Assembly: GCF_017916255.1 (NCBI RefSeq)
Contig: NZ_CP072827.1
Location: 3,162,001 to 3,226,000 of the forward strand
Length of the DNA: 64,000 nucleotides
Reading direction: 5' to 3'
From: Streptomyces mobaraensis NBRC 13819 = DSM 40847
Lineage (GTDB): Bacteria; Actinomycetota; Actinomycetes; Streptomycetales; Streptomycetaceae
Of this stretch, positions 41,008 to 51,119 are shown piece by piece (positions within the stretch are counted from its first letter, which is position 1; the number at the start of each line of letters is the position of its first letter). Made by a program: the position numbers and the translations under genes. A model generated the notes under the pieces. It searched no databases and was not told the origin of the DNA. It was given only the letters and a program-made list of their open reading frames with translations.

Positions 41008-43545
41008 TCAGCCGAGGCGAGTGAGCTTCGAGCCGAAGGACGGCTCGCTGAGCGCCTTCTTCAGCGCCACCGGCACCCGTACCGCGTCGGGCCCCGTACC
41101 CACGACCAGCTCGCCGACGACCGTGCCGGCCTTGGCCGAGTGCGGAAGGACCGCGCCCTTCTTCTTGTCCAGGGCGAACTTCGCCTGCATGCCGCCCCAG
41201 CCGTAGCCCTTGACGTCCTTGGTGGCGACGACCTCGGTCTTCCCGCCGAGCTGGTCGTCGACATAGCCCACGACCTGGCCCTTCTTGACCACGACGGCCT
41301 GCTGGAGGGCGTTCTGCACGGCGGTCAGCTGCTCGTAGCTGACGCGCTTGACCATCTTGAGGCTCATCTCGGCGTTGACGTCCGGACCGCCCTTGAAGTG
41401 CTGGTCCATGGTGGCGCCGACGATCAGCACCTCCTCGCCGTTGATCCGCTTGCGGGCCGCCCACATCAGGGTGCCGCCGGCCGGGGAGGACGAGCCGGTC
41501 TTGATGCCCAGCACACCGGTGTGCTTGATCAGCAGATCGTCGATGTTGCTGTTGATGCCCTCGTTGAGGCCCTTGATCGGCGTGTTGGGCTTGGTGGTGA
41601 TGGACCGGACGATCGGGTCCTTGATGACCTGCTCGGCCAGCAGCACCTGGTCGACGGCCGTGCTCACGGTGGTCTTGTTGAGACCACTGGCGTCGGTGTA
41701 CGTGGTGTTCTTCATGCCGAGCTGCTTGGCGGTGTCGTTCATCTTCTTGAGGAACGCCTCCTCCGAGCCGGCGTCCCACCGCGCGAGCTGGCGGGCGATG
41801 TTGTTGCCGGACGGGATCAGCAGCATCTGGAGCATGTCGTACTCCGAGAAGGTCTGCCCGGCCCGCAGACCGCGGATGGCCGACTCGTCCTTGGCCTTGC
41901 CCTCCTTCTCCGCCCGCTCGTCGATGGTGACGGCCGGACCCTGCTCGGGCACGTCCTGGCCGCCCGGGCCCTTGCGCATCTTCAGCGGGTGGTCGCGCAG
42001 CACGACGTACGCGGTCATGACCTTGGCCATGCTCGCCGTCGGCACCGGCTTCTGCGGCCCGTACGTGCCGAGGTCGCCGACGCCGAGCACCTTGGCGGCG
42101 GACTGGCCCTCGGTGGGCCACTTCATGTCGAACTTCTCGCCGCCGAAGGTGTAGGCGGCCTGCTTGCCGAGCGCCAGGGACGGGTCCGGCAGCGGGCGGA
42201 ACGCCTGGACCACGCAGAACACGATCAGCAGGAGCACCACTATGGGCGTCCAGATCTTCACGCGGCGCATGGCCGTCCGCACCGGCGTCTCCGGGGGCGG
42301 CGGGGTGTTGGTGAGCTGGGCCAGCAGATCGAGCGGCGCCTGCTTCTCGCCGTCCGGGCCGACGGGCATCGGCGTCTGCGTGGTGCGCTCGGGGCCGCCG
42401 GGGCCCGCGGGACCGGGGACCGGGCGGGCGGCGGGTGCGGGCGGCGTGACCTTGACGGGGACGGCGGGACGGTCCGGCGCCGCGGGGCGCGCGGGCGCGG
42501 AGGGCGCGCCGGCGGACGCCGCGGGGGTGCCGGGCGTGGTCTTCTTGCCGAGCGCGGGCGCCTCGTCGTCCGACTTCAGCGGGACGAACCGGCTGTTCCG
42601 GCCCTGTCCCGCGCCCTGACCGGCACCCGCGCCGGGCGTGCCCGCGGGGGCCTCCGGCGGGACGACGGGGGCCTTGAGCAGGGCGGTCGGCTGGTCGGCG
42701 GAGGAGGAGCCGGAGGGCTTGCCGGCGTCCCGTCCGGCGCCGTTCGCGCCGCCCTTCGGGCCGTTCTCCGGAGTGCTCTTCGGGTCGGTCTTCCGGTCGC
42801 TCTTCGGGGCCGTCCGCGTCCCGGCGTCCGGGCGGACGAGGCCGAAGGCGGCGGTCGGCCGGTCCACGGGCCGGTCGTCCGCGCCGTCGCGGCCGCCGCC
42901 GTTCTTCGGCTCGGCGGCCTGACCGGCCGGGGCCGGGGCCTTGATCAGCTGCGTCGGCTGGTCGGCGGGGGACGCGTCGGCGGCCGGGGACGCACCGGAA
43001 GCGGAGGCGCCGGAACGGGCCCCCTTCCCGGTCTCGCTCTCGGCCTTGCCCTCGGAGGCGCCCTCGGAGCCTTCGTCGTCCGTGTTCGCCATCCAGGCGG
43101 CGACGGCGGCCTTCAGCCGGGCGTCACCGGCGACCGGCTTTGCATCCGCACCGGTTTTCGCGCCGTCCTCGGAAGCGCTGGAGGAGGCATCCGAAGAGGC
43201 GTCAGGCTTCGCGTCCCGCTTCCCGGACGCCGAAGAGTTCCCGGACGCCGAAGAGGAGGACGCCGAGGCGGAGGCGTGCTCGCCGGCGCCCTCCGTGCCT
43301 CTCTCGCCGTCCTCGCCGCGCTCGCTCCCGTTGACGCCCTTGGCGCCCTTGGCGTCCCGGGAACCCTCGTCGGCGTTCCCGTCGCCGCCCTGGTCGTCCT
43401 GATCCGCGTGGGAACCGGAGTCGCCGGCCACGGCCACGGCCGCTCCGGTCTCCCGGTGCACCCCGAGCCTCGGGTCGCGCTCGCCGCCGGCCGCCTCCCC
43501 CGACGGCTTCCCCTGCTCAGACTTGTCGGGGGACTCGCCCGCCAC
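41008..43545 (-). CDS. Membrane-anchored D-alanyl-D-alanine carboxypeptidase (S11) with a giant cytosolic tail
   Basis: An 845-residue protein started at GTG 43545, which has AGGAGG 5 nt upstream; a GTG 21 bp earlier lacks a ribosome site. Residues 1-425 are low-complexity Ala/Ser/Gly/Asp-rich with repeated DQPTQLIKAP and DQPTALLKAP motifs. One membrane helix (about 430-448) leads to the extracellular S11 penicillin-binding domain, with S505-M-A-K508 (SxxK), S579-G-N581 and K682-T-G, all intact. It should trim the terminal D-Ala of peptidoglycan stem peptides. Typical S11 enzymes have a signal peptide and no cytosolic tail, so this tail is an actinobacterial elaboration. Divergent from gpp34. 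Confidence 0.92.
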   Translation of the reverse strand: MAGESPDKSEQGKPSGEAAGGERDPRLGVHRETGAAVAVAGDSGSHADQDDQGGDGNADEGSRDAKGAKGVNGSERGEDGERGTEGAGEHASASASSSSASGNSSASGKRDAKPDASSDASSSASEDGAKTGADAKPVAGDARLKAAVAAWMANTDDEGSEGASEGKAESETGKGARSGASASGASPAADASPADQPTQLIKAPAPAGQAAEPKNGGGRDGADDRPVDRPTAAFGLVRPDAGTRTAPKSDRKTDPKSTPENGPKGGANGAGRDAGKPSGSSSADQPTALLKAPVVPPEAPAGTPGAGAGQGAGQGRNSRFVPLKSDDEAPALGKKTTPGTPAASAGAPSAPARPAAPDRPAVPVKVTPPAPAARPVPGPAGPGGPERTTQTPMPVGPDGEKQAPLDLLAQLTNTPPPPETPVRTAMRRVKIWTPIVVLLLIVFCVVQAFRPLPDPSLALGKQAAYTFGGEKFDMKWPTEGQSAAKVLGVGDLGTYGPQKPVPTASMAKVMTAYVVLRDHPLKMRKGPGGQDVPEQGPAVTIDERAEKEGKAKDESAIRGLRAGQTFSEYDMLQMLLIPSGNNIARQLARWDAGSEEAFLKKMNDTAKQLGMKNTTYTDASGLNKTTVSTAVDQVLLAEQVIKDPIVRSITTKPNTPIKGLNEGINSNIDDLLIKHTGVLGIKTGSSSPAGGTLMWAARKRINGEEVLIVGATMDQHFKGGPDVNAEMSLKMVKRVSYEQLTAVQNALQQAVVVKKGQVVGYVDDQLGGKTEVVATKDVKGYGWGGMQAKFALDKKKGAVLPHSAKAGTVVGELVVGTGPDAVRVPVALKKALSEPSFGSKLTRLG

Positions 43546-43804
43546 CGATGCCTCCTCGATTCCCACGCCGTACGCCGGGGCGGAGCGCCACGCACTCCGC
43601 CGTTCCGGACATTCTCAACGTCTACCAGTGTGCTCTGCCGTCGGCGTGCCACCGCGCGACCGCCCGGCAGGCGGCTTCCCCGGCTTCACCCATGTGCAAG
43701 ACGAGACGACATACCTACCGGTTCCCGCCCGAAGCCACCACGCACTCTCGACAGACCAATGTGAGAGGGGTCACCCTGTCACTCATCCACGCGGGGAGGC
43801 ATGG

Positions 43805-44584
43805 ATGGGCAGGAGCCGCAGAACAATTCCGGAGGAGCTTCTGCTGCTCGCCTTGGACCCGGCCACGGGGACCACGGCGCAGCCGCAGTCGCTCGACCTC
43901 GGTCTCGCCGGAGCCCAGCTAGTGGAGCTGGCTCTGGCCGGACGGATAGCCCCTGACGGGGATCGTATCGCCGTGGTGATGCCACGGCCGACAGGAGATC
44001 CGACCCTGGACACCGCGCTCGAACTGCTGCGCCGCCGCGGCAGTCCGGTCCGCGCGGTCCACTGGATCGGCGGGCCCCGGCTGGGGCTGCGTCAGACGTA
44101 CCTCACCCATCTGGAGCGGTGCGGCATGGTGCACGCCGTCGCCGGCCAGATGTGCGGGGTGCTGCCGACCACCCGGTACCAGGCGACGGACACGGCCATC
44201 AGCCGGGAGATCAGGGCCCGGCTGGACAGCGCGATCCGCACCGGCGTGCCGCCGGACCCGCGCACCGCCGCGCTCGCCGCGCTGGCCCACGCGGTCGGTC
44301 TGGGCAAGCATCTCTATCCGGGCAACGAGGGCCGCTCGTCGCGCTCCAGGCTCCGGGACCTCATCCGGCACGACCCGATGGGCGGGCTGGTGGCGCACGC
44401 CGTGATGGACGTCCAGAACGGCGTCGCGGCGCAGCCGCGCCGGGCCGCGGCCGTGGCGGGTGGCGGGAACGGCGGTTCGGGTCGCCGGACGGCGGCCGTC
44501 CGCAGCGGAGTGGCACCTGCTGAAACCGTTCCTCAGCAAGCGGGCCACCGCGGCGGGGTGATGGCGCGCGCGGCGGCCTCGTGA
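43805..44584 (+). CDS. GPP34 (Golgi phosphoprotein 3) family protein
   Basis: A 259-residue protein. The GPP34 signature is clear: TIPEELLLLALDPATGT, LAGAQLVELALAGRI and later TAALAALAHAVGLGKHLYPG with SRLRDLIRHDPMGGLVAHAV. In eukaryotes the fold binds phosphatidylinositol 4-phosphate; bacterial members are uncharacterised but probably membrane-peripheral. ATG 43805 has GGGGAGG 5 nt before it; the ATG at 43801 is out of frame. The last 50 residues are a Gly/Arg-rich tail. Confidence 0.9.
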   Translation: MGRSRRTIPEELLLLALDPATGTTAQPQSLDLGLAGAQLVELALAGRIAPDGDRIAVVMPRPTGDPTLDTALELLRRRGSPVRAVHWIGGPRLGLRQTYLTHLERCGMVHAVAGQMCGVLPTTRYQATDTAISREIRARLDSAIRTGVPPDPRTAALAALAHAVGLGKHLYPGNEGRSSRSRLRDLIRHDPMGGLVAHAVMDVQNGVAAQPRRAAAVAGGGNGGSGRRTAAVRSGVAPAETVPQQAGHRGGVMARAAAS

Positions 44585-45425
44585 CGCCGCGGCAGGCCGC
44601 GGGAGCACCGGACGGGCGACGCGGCTCGCCGCGATGACACCCGGCACGGTGAACGCCGGGCGGCGCCGGACGCCGTATCACCGGACGCCGCGCGGATGAC
44701 CGCGACCGGCCGGGCGGCGCCCGACGCCGTGCCACCGGGCGCCGTGCGACCCGCGGTGACCTCCGGGTACGGCCATGGACGGCCACCGCGACCCCGGCCG
44801 TTCGGGCCGCGCCCGACACCGCGTCACCCCATCGTGCGGTCACCTCGTCGCACGGGCACCTCATCGTGCGCACCGGAACCGGCGCCGGTACGGAGCACAT
44901 CCGCACCGGCGTCGCCGCACGGATCGCCGACGGCCGCCCGGCCGGTGGCGGACGTACGGCCGGGCACCCGCGCGGAACGGACACCCGCTCGTGGCGGCGG
45001 CGGCACAACACCGGCGCCGCAGCGAAGCGGAGCGGTCAACTCCGGTCGCGGACACGGCGTTCCCGGTGAGGTGACGGCCACGACGGAGTGCTGACCGAGC
45101 CGCCGGGGTACGCCGCGCCCGAGCGGCACGCGGCAGCGTCGCGCGCCCCCACCCCGTCGGCGCCGGAACCGGAAAGCCCGCGGCCGTCGCGGGGCCGCAG
45201 GACGACAACCCCCCGGACCCCACGGGGAACGCCGAAACGGAATCGCGGCCTACGGCGTGACCGGCCGCCCCGGCGCACCCCGGGGCGCAGTCGGCGCACC
45301 GCCGGGCGCTTCCGGCGGGGATGTCGCCGTCGTGACCACGGTCACCGGGAGCGAGATCCTGTGTCGGTGTTTTCCAGCGCCGCCCCGGCCGGTGGTGGCA
45401 GGCTGCGGGAGCAGGAGACAGCAGC
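44585..45425. other. 840-bp intergenic region with GC-rich repeats
   Basis: No open frame here has convincing codon bias or protein similarity. Between 44640 and 44760 a CACCGGACGCCG/CACCGGGCGCCG motif recurs several times. A perfect palindrome GTGACC-AC-GGTCAC (45332-45345) lies about 80 bp before the DUF5753 regulator and is a candidate operator. Confidence 0.5.
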
Positions 45426-46325
45426 ATGACGGAGCCGGAGGTGCGTCCCGTGGCGTCCAGTGTCAATCCCACCGTAAGGCGGCGCCGCTTGGGGCAGGAG
45501 CTGCGCAAGCTCCGTGAGCTCAAGGGGATGACGGCGGAGGAGGTCGCCGAGCGGCTGCTGGTGTCGCAGTCGAAGATCAGCCGGCTGGAGAACGGCCGCC
45601 GCAGCATCAGCCAGCGCGACGTCCGCGACCTCTGCGGCGTGTACGGGGTCGAGGACCACCGCATCGTCGATTCGCTGATGCAGATGGCCAAGGAGTCGCG
45701 GCAGCAGGGCTGGTGGCACGCGTTCGGCGACATCCCCTACAGCGTCTACATCGGCCTGGAGACGGACGCGGCCTCGCTGCGCATCTACGAGGCGTCCCTC
45801 GTGCCCGGCCTGCTCCAGACGCCCGGTTACGCCGGCGCCGTCACCGAGGGCTCCTGGCCGGAGGCCACGGCGGCGGAGGTCGAGCGCCGCGTCCAGGTGC
45901 GGATGCGGCGGCAGGAGCGCATCAGCGACCCGGACAACCCGCTGCGCCTGTGGGCCGTCATCGACGAGGCGGCGCTGCGCCGCGTGGTCGGCAGCCGGGC
46001 CGTGATGTGCGAACAGCTGGAGCACCTGGTGGAGTTCAGCCTCCAGCCGCACATCACCGTGCAGGTGCTGCCGTACGACGTGGGCGCGCACCCCGGCATG
46101 TACGGGAAGTTCTGCATCCTGGAGTTCCACGACCCGCAGGACGCGAGCACGGTGTACCTGGAGGGGATCACCAGCGACCTCTACCTGGAGAAGCCGAACG
46201 ACGTCCAGGCGTACAGCGTGATGTACGAGCATTTGCGGATGCAGGCGCTGAACGCCGAGCACTCACGGCAGTTCATGCTCCGCGTCGCGGAGGAGTACCG
46301 GGCCGCCGACGGCGCCCGCGCGTAG
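45426..46325 (+). CDS. XRE-family regulator with DUF5753 (Scr1-type)
   Basis: A 299-residue regulator. Residues 16-75 form an XRE helix-turn-helix (LGQELRKLRELKGMTAEEVAERLLVSQSKISRLENGRR). The rest is DUF5753, recognisable from YIGLETDAASLRIYEASLVPGLLQTPGYA and the HITVQVLPYDVGAHPGMYGKF block. These proteins, related to WhiJ and AbaA, act with a small DUF397 partner in developmental and antibiotic control or toxin-antitoxin-like pairs. A DUF397 gene follows after 198 bp. ATG 45426 is preceded by CAGGAGACAG. Confidence 0.94.
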   Translation: MTEPEVRPVASSVNPTVRRRRLGQELRKLRELKGMTAEEVAERLLVSQSKISRLENGRRSISQRDVRDLCGVYGVEDHRIVDSLMQMAKESRQQGWWHAFGDIPYSVYIGLETDAASLRIYEASLVPGLLQTPGYAGAVTEGSWPEATAAEVERRVQVRMRRQERISDPDNPLRLWAVIDEAALRRVVGSRAVMCEQLEHLVEFSLQPHITVQVLPYDVGAHPGMYGKFCILEFHDPQDASTVYLEGITSDLYLEKPNDVQAYSVMYEHLRMQALNAEHSRQFMLRVAEEYRAADGARA

Positions 46326-46523
46326 CACCTGCCGCAACCCCCGCCACGCGAGAGGCGGAACGGTACACCTGCCACCACCTCCGGGGAAGGGGTGCCTGGA
46401 ATATGCCATCCGGTCGGGTGAACAGCCAGCTCAGCATCTGATGTTGGCGCGTACCGTCGGTTCCACCGCGGTAGACCGGCGTTTCTGACCACAGGCAGTA
46501 CTCACAGGCAACGGAGCAACACC

Positions 46524-46718
46524 ATGGCCATTCAGCAGGGCAAGTCCACCTGGCGCAAGTCCTCCTACTCGCTGGCGCACGGCGACTGCGTGGAGGTCGC
46601 CTCCCCTCTCCCCCGCGCCATCGCCGTCCGCGACTCCAAGGACCCGAAGAGCCCGGTGCTGGGCTTCACCCCCGAGGCGTGGAGCGCGTTCACCGCGACC
46701 GTCACGGACGGCGAGTGA
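46524..46718 (+). CDS. DUF397 small protein, partner of the upstream DUF5753 regulator
   Basis: A 64-residue protein with the DUF397 signature: [42 protein letters not shown]. The family normally binds the adjacent XRE/DUF5753 protein and modulates its DNA binding. GGAGCAACACC precedes the ATG. A strong hairpin (46823-46870) follows. Confidence 0.95.
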   Translation: MAIQQGKSTWRKSSYSLAHGDCVEVASPLPRAIAVRDSKDPKSPVLGFTPEAWSAFTATVTDGE

Positions 46719-46822
46719 CGTAGCGACGCGACGGCGTAGCGACGCGCGGTCGCGCACCGGCCCGGCGACGCGCACCGACCCGGCAACACGACCGGCCCGG
46801 CGACGCGCACCGACCCGGTGCC

Positions 46823-46870
46823 GGGCGGCGCCCGAGGGCCACACCCCTCCGAGGCCCTCGGGTGGCGCCC
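46823..46870. terminator. Long bidirectional hairpin between convergent genes
   Basis: GGGCGGCGCCCGAGGGCC (46823-46840) pairs with GGCCCTCGGGTGGCGCCC (46853-46870) with two mismatches over an 18-bp stem and 12-nt loop. It lies between the DUF397 gene and the convergent membrane protein. Upstream (46757-46818), a 27-bp segment occurs twice, 35 bp apart. Confidence 0.8.
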
Positions 46871-46970
46871 CGCCGCCGTGCCGCGGTACCGGCCGGTGCG
46901 CGGTCAAGCGGTCGGATGGCCGGCCGGACGGTCAAGCGGTCGGTACGCGGCCGAAACGCACCGGCCCCCG

Positions 46971-48161
46971 TCAGTGCGCGGCGGCCGGCCGGACCGTCTG
47001 CATGATCTTGTCGATCTGCTCCTCGGACAGCGCGTCCGGGACACCCTGGTCCGCGTAGATCACCCAGCCGTGGAAGGTGCCGTCCGGCAGCTTCTGCGCG
47101 ATGCTCTTCACGATCGCGGTGGGCGGCACACAGGCGCTCGGCCGGTGGGTCACCTTGACCTTCGCGGTGGCGGTGTAGCCCTCGATGCCGTTGTGCTTCC
47201 ACGGCGTCGCCTGACTGACCTCGATCTTCGGCTTGTTGGCGCCGGTGCCGCCGTAGGCCATGACGCCCCAGTTGCCGGCCCAGTTGCGGGCGTTGGTCCG
47301 GAGGTCGCCGTCCTTGCCGCCGCCGGTGGTGCCGACGGTGGCGAGCTGGCCCTTGCCGGCCTCGCCGAAGGTGTCGGGGTTGGGGTTCGAAGAGCAGCCG
47401 CCCTCACGGAAGTTGGCGGTGCCGGTCATGGCGACGACCGGCTTGCCGTCGGCGGTGTACGAGATCATCGTGTCACCGGGCAGGACCTTCCACTTCTCGC
47501 CCTTGCCGGGGACGTCGTAGGCGAAGCCGTGCCGCTCGTAGACCTGCGACTGCCAGCCCGCGGGGGCCTTGTAGCCGCCGTCCGCGGGCTTGTCCGTGCC
47601 CTGGCCGCCGCCGGGCGCGGGCGCCGGGGCCGACGCCTGCGGGCCGGCCGGGTCCTTGGGCGCGGTGGACGCCCCCTTGGCGTCCTCCTTCTTGTCGTCG
47701 CCCCCGGACCCGCCCTTGACCGCGAACGCGATGCCGCCGCCGATGACCGCCAGGGCGACGACACCGCCGACGATGGCGAGCACCTTCTTGTTGCCGCCCC
47801 GCGACGGCGGCGTGGGGGCGGGTGCCGGGGCGGGCATGGGTGCCGTGCCGGGCCCGGCGCCGTACGGGCCGGGGGCCCCGCCCCCGTACGGGCCCGGGGC
47901 GCCGCCGGGCACCGGGCCGGGCGGCGGCGGCACGGAACCGCGCCCCTGCTGCGCGGCCCCGGCGCCGGGCACGGGCCCCGGCGGCGGGGGCGGCGGTACG
48001 GCGGGCTGCCCGCCGACCATCGTCGGCTGGGCATGGCCCGTCCCCTCGGGCCCCCAGGTCGGCGGTGGACCGCCGAAGCCGCCGCCCTGCGGGGCTTGCG
48101 GGGGCTGCGGCCCGTTGGGGTGGGGCTGCTGGGGGTGCTGGGGGTTCTGGGGCGAAGACAT
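46971..48161 (-). CDS. Single-pass membrane protein with Pro/Gly-rich cytosolic head and extracellular domain
   Basis: A 396-residue protein. Residues 1-125 are Pro/Gln/Gly-rich (repeats such as PPPPPGPVPG and GAPGPYG). One membrane helix (KKVLAIVGGVVALAVIGGGIAFAV) follows, then an acidic/Pro linker and an extracellular domain of about 190 residues with paired cysteines (REGGCSSNPN, RPSACVPP). The architecture resembles membrane-bound sensor or lipid-binding proteins of actinomycetes that carry a Pro-rich head, but I cannot assign a function. The gene ends 100 bp beyond the bidirectional terminator. Confidence 0.8.
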   Translation of the reverse strand: MSSPQNPQHPQQPHPNGPQPPQAPQGGGFGGPPPTWGPEGTGHAQPTMVGGQPAVPPPPPPGPVPGAGAAQQGRGSVPPPPGPVPGGAPGPYGGGAPGPYGAGPGTAPMPAPAPAPTPPSRGGNKKVLAIVGGVVALAVIGGGIAFAVKGGSGGDDKKEDAKGASTAPKDPAGPQASAPAPAPGGGQGTDKPADGGYKAPAGWQSQVYERHGFAYDVPGKGEKWKVLPGDTMISYTADGKPVVAMTGTANFREGGCSSNPNPDTFGEAGKGQLATVGTTGGGKDGDLRTNARNWAGNWGVMAYGGTGANKPKIEVSQATPWKHNGIEGYTATAKVKVTHRPSACVPPTAIVKSIAQKLPDGTFHGWVIYADQGVPDALSEEQIDKIMQTVRPAAAH

Positions 48162-48245
48162 GCGGGACACCCTATGCGGGTGACTGTCGCCGTCCGATCG
48201 AGTCCATGCGACAGATCGGCAACACCCGGGATGCGCCCCAGGAGG

Positions 48246-48365
48246 ATGCGCCCCAGCCCCTCCCCCAGAGGGGGGAACCCCACTTCGCCGTTTCCTGGGG
48301 GCGAGACCCCAGTCCCCCCCTTTCGCGGCTTCGCCGCTCGTCCTCAAACGCCGGACGGGCTGGAA
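48246..48365. repeat. Dispersed repeat element (copy 2), overlapping the 3' end of fbiC
   Basis: Reads as the reverse complement of the right half of copy 1: TTCGCCGTTTCCTGGGG, GCGGCTTCGCCGCTCGTCCT and then CAAACGCCGGACGGGC. It also contains the CCCTCCCCCAGAGGGG block. The fbiC stop codon (48344-48346) lies inside this element, so its last residues are repeat-encoded. Confidence 0.75.
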
Positions 48366-50959
48366 GGCGTCCCCAACACCGGCAGCAACCGCGGCAAGTG
48401 CCCGTCCGAAGCCGCAGCCGCGGCGAGCCGTTCCTCCGGCACCTCCCCATAAAGCGTCGTACGCGCCCGCGCCGGCCGGCCCGCCGCCTCCGCGATGGCG
48501 ACGAGGTCGCGCACCGAGCGGTACGAGCCGTACGAGGAGCCCGCCATCCGCGAGATGGTCTCCTCCATGAGCGTGCCGCCCAGGTCGTTGGCGCCCGACC
48601 GCAGCATCTCGGCGGCGCCCTCGGTGCCCAGTTTGACCCAGCTCGTCTGGATGTTGGTGATGTGCGGGTGGAGCAGCACGCGGGCCATCGCCGTCACGGC
48701 CCGGTTGTCCCGCATCGTCGGCCCGGGGCGGGCGATGCCGGCGAGGTAGACGGGGGCGTTGGTGTGGATGAAGGGCAGGGTCACGAACTCCGTGAAGCCG
48801 CCCGTCTCCTTCTGGATCTCCACCAGCTTCCGGAAGTGGCCGAGCCAGTGCCGGGGCTGGTCCACGTGTCCGTACATCATCGTGGACGAGCTGCGGATGC
48901 CCAGGGAGTGGGCGGTGGTGACGACCTCCACCCAGTCCTTCGTCGGGAGCTTGCCCTTGGTGAGCACCCAGCGGACCTCGTCGTCGAGGATCTCGGCGGC
49001 CGTGCCGGGGATGCTGTCGAGACCGGCCTCCTTGGCGGCGGCGAGCCAGTCGCGGATCGAAAGCCCGGTCCGCGACGCGCCGTTGACGACCTCCATCGGC
49101 GAGAAGGCGTGCACGTGCATGCCGGGCACCCGCTTCTTCACCGCCCGGGCGATGTCGAAGTAGGCGGTGCCGGGCAGGTCGGGGTGGATGCCGCCCTGCA
49201 TGCAGACCTCGACGGCGCCGACCTCCCACGCCTGCTGGGCACGGTCGGCGACCTGGTCCAGCGAGAGCGTGTACGCGTCGGCGTCGGTGCGGCGCTGGGC
49301 GAAGGCGCAGAAGCGGCAGCCGGTGTAGCAGACATTGGTGAAGTTGATGTTGCGGGTGACGATGTACGTGACGTCGTCGCCGACCGTCGCCCGCCGCAGG
49401 TCGTCGGCGATGCCGCAGAGGGCGTCCAGGGCCGGCCCGTCGGCGTGCAGGAGCGCGAGCGCCTCGGCGTCCGTCAGCCGCGTCGGGTCGTCGGCGGCCT
49501 GCTTCAGCGCCGCGCGGACGTCGCCGTCCAGCCGCTCGGGGGCCATGCCGGGGGCCGCCGCCTCGCGGAGCGCCTCCCAGTCGCCGTACACCTCGTCGAA
49601 GTCGGCGCGCCGGTCGCCGGTGCGGCCCTCGCTGTCGATGGTGCGGTGGAGGTCGGTGCGGCCGGTGGGGACGAAGACCTCCTCCGGTTCCTGCCAGGGG
49701 CGGCCCTCGACGACGGCGTCCTCGCGCGCCAGCCCGGTCTCCGGGTCGGCCAGCGCGCGGACGTGCGGCAGGACGCGCGGGTCGAGCCACGGCTCGCCGC
49801 GCCGGATGAACTCCGGGTAGACGGCGAGACGTTCCTTCAGCACAAAACCCTCGGCGGCGGAGCGCGCGGCGAGCTCGTCGATCTGCGGCCAGGGCCGCTC
49901 GGGGTTGACGTGGTCGGGGGTGAGCGGCGAGACGCCGCCCCAGTCGTCGACGCCCGCCCGGATGAGCCGGCCGAACTCCTCGTCCACCAGGTTCGGCGGC
50001 GCCTGGAGGCAGGCCGAGGGGCCCATGATGTGCCGCGCGACGGCGACCGTGGCGACCAGGTCGTCCAGCTCCGCGTCGGGCATGCCGCGCATCGCCGTGT
50101 CCGGCTTGGCGCGGAAGTTCTGCAGGATCAACTCCTGGATGCCGTGGTACGCGCGGGAGACGCGGCGCAGCGCGAACAGCGACTCGGCGCGCTCCTCCGC
50201 CGTCTCCCCGATCCCCAGCAGCAGCCCGCTGGTCAGCGGTACGGAGCTGCGACCCGCGTCCTCCAGGTGCCGCAGCCGGACGGCGGGCTCCTTGTCGGGC
50301 GAGCCGTGGTGCGGGCCGCCGGGCTCGCTCCACAGCCGCTCCGCGGTGGTCTCCAGCATCAGGCCCATGGACGGGGAGACGGGCTTGAGCCGCTGGAAGT
50401 CGGTCCAGGACATGACGCCCGGGTTGAGGTGGGGCAGCAGCCCGGTCTCCTCCAGGATGCGGATGGAGACGGCCCGGACGTAGGCTAGCGTGTCGTCGTA
50501 GCCGTGCGCGTCCAGCCATTCGCGCGCCTCGGGCCAGCGGTCCTCGGGCTTGTCGCCGAGGGTGATCAGGGCTTCCTTGCAGCCCATCGCGGCGCCCCGG
50601 CGGGCGACGGCCAGCACCTCGTCCGGGGACATGAACATCCCCTCGCCCGCCCGGCGGAGCTTGCCGGGGACGGTGGCGAAGGTGCAGTAGTGGCAGCGGT
50701 CGCGGCAGAGGCGGGTGAGGGGGATGAAGACGCTCTTGGAGTACGTGATGACTCCCGGCCGCCCCGCGGCCTCCAGCCCGGCGTCCCGGACGCGGGCGGC
50801 CGAGGCGCAGAGGTCCTCCAGGTCGTCGCCGCGCGCCTGGAGCAGCACGGTCGCCTCGGTGACGTCCAGCGCGACGCCGTCCCTGGCCCGTTTGAGCGCG
50901 CGTCGCATCGCGTTCGCGGTCGGCGGTGGCGAGACGGGCCGTTGTGCGCTCGAAGTCAT
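48344..50959 (-). CDS. fbiC: Bifunctional FO synthase (CofG/CofH)
   Basis: An 871-residue protein joining the two radical SAM enzymes that make 7,8-didemethyl-8-hydroxy-5-deazariboflavin (FO), the chromophore of coenzyme F420, from a pyrimidine intermediate and tyrosine. The CofG half has C85-x3-C89-x2-C92 and the CofH half C544-x3-C548-x2-C551; these bind the two 4Fe-4S clusters. Length and domain order match other actinobacterial FbiC proteins. ATG 50959 is chosen at [10 protein letters not shown]. An F420-dependent LLM oxidoreductase lies upstream on the same strand, separated by a hairpin. Confidence 0.97.
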   Translation of the reverse strand: MTSSAQRPVSPPPTANAMRRALKRARDGVALDVTEATVLLQARGDDLEDLCASAARVRDAGLEAAGRPGVITYSKSVFIPLTRLCRDRCHYCTFATVPGKLRRAGEGMFMSPDEVLAVARRGAAMGCKEALITLGDKPEDRWPEAREWLDAHGYDDTLAYVRAVSIRILEETGLLPHLNPGVMSWTDFQRLKPVSPSMGLMLETTAERLWSEPGGPHHGSPDKEPAVRLRHLEDAGRSSVPLTSGLLLGIGETAEERAESLFALRRVSRAYHGIQELILQNFRAKPDTAMRGMPDAELDDLVATVAVARHIMGPSACLQAPPNLVDEEFGRLIRAGVDDWGGVSPLTPDHVNPERPWPQIDELAARSAAEGFVLKERLAVYPEFIRRGEPWLDPRVLPHVRALADPETGLAREDAVVEGRPWQEPEEVFVPTGRTDLHRTIDSEGRTGDRRADFDEVYGDWEALREAAAPGMAPERLDGDVRAALKQAADDPTRLTDAEALALLHADGPALDALCGIADDLRRATVGDDVTYIVTRNINFTNVCYTGCRFCAFAQRRTDADAYTLSLDQVADRAQQAWEVGAVEVCMQGGIHPDLPGTAYFDIARAVKKRVPGMHVHAFSPMEVVNGASRTGLSIRDWLAAAKEAGLDSIPGTAAEILDDEVRWVLTKGKLPTKDWVEVVTTAHSLGIRSSSTMMYGHVDQPRHWLGHFRKLVEIQKETGGFTEFVTLPFIHTNAPVYLAGIARPGPTMRDNRAVTAMARVLLHPHITNIQTSWVKLGTEGAAEMLRSGANDLGGTLMEETISRMAGSSYGSYRSVRDLVAIAEAAGRPARARTTLYGEVPEERLAAAAASDGHLPRLLPVLGTPSSPSGV

Positions 50960-51049
50960 CCCCCGAGCATACGAGGGCAAAGCGGGGAGGCCAGGGGGCA
51001 TTCCGCCAGGGTTTTTGTGCGGATGCTCACGGGTGTGGGGCGGGGGGGG

Positions 51050-51105
51050 TGCCCCGGTCCCTCCCCCAGAGGGGGCACCCCCAACGGGCTGAATATCAGC
51101 CCGTC
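51050..51105. repeat. Dispersed repeat fragment (copy 3) with terminator hairpin
   Basis: Contains the block CCCTCCCCCAGAGGGGGCAC shared with copy 1, then CGGGCTGA-ATA-TCAGCCCG, a perfect 8-bp hairpin. It lies between the LLM gene and fbiC, both on the minus strand, and may terminate the LLM transcript. Confidence 0.65.
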
Positions 51106-51119
51106 CGGCGTTCCTCCCC

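Noticed and set aside
44696..45094. Possible small gene in the gap before the DUF5753 regulator
   Set aside because: Pro/Arg-rich translation typical of an out-of-frame GC-rich strand; no homology or ribosome site.
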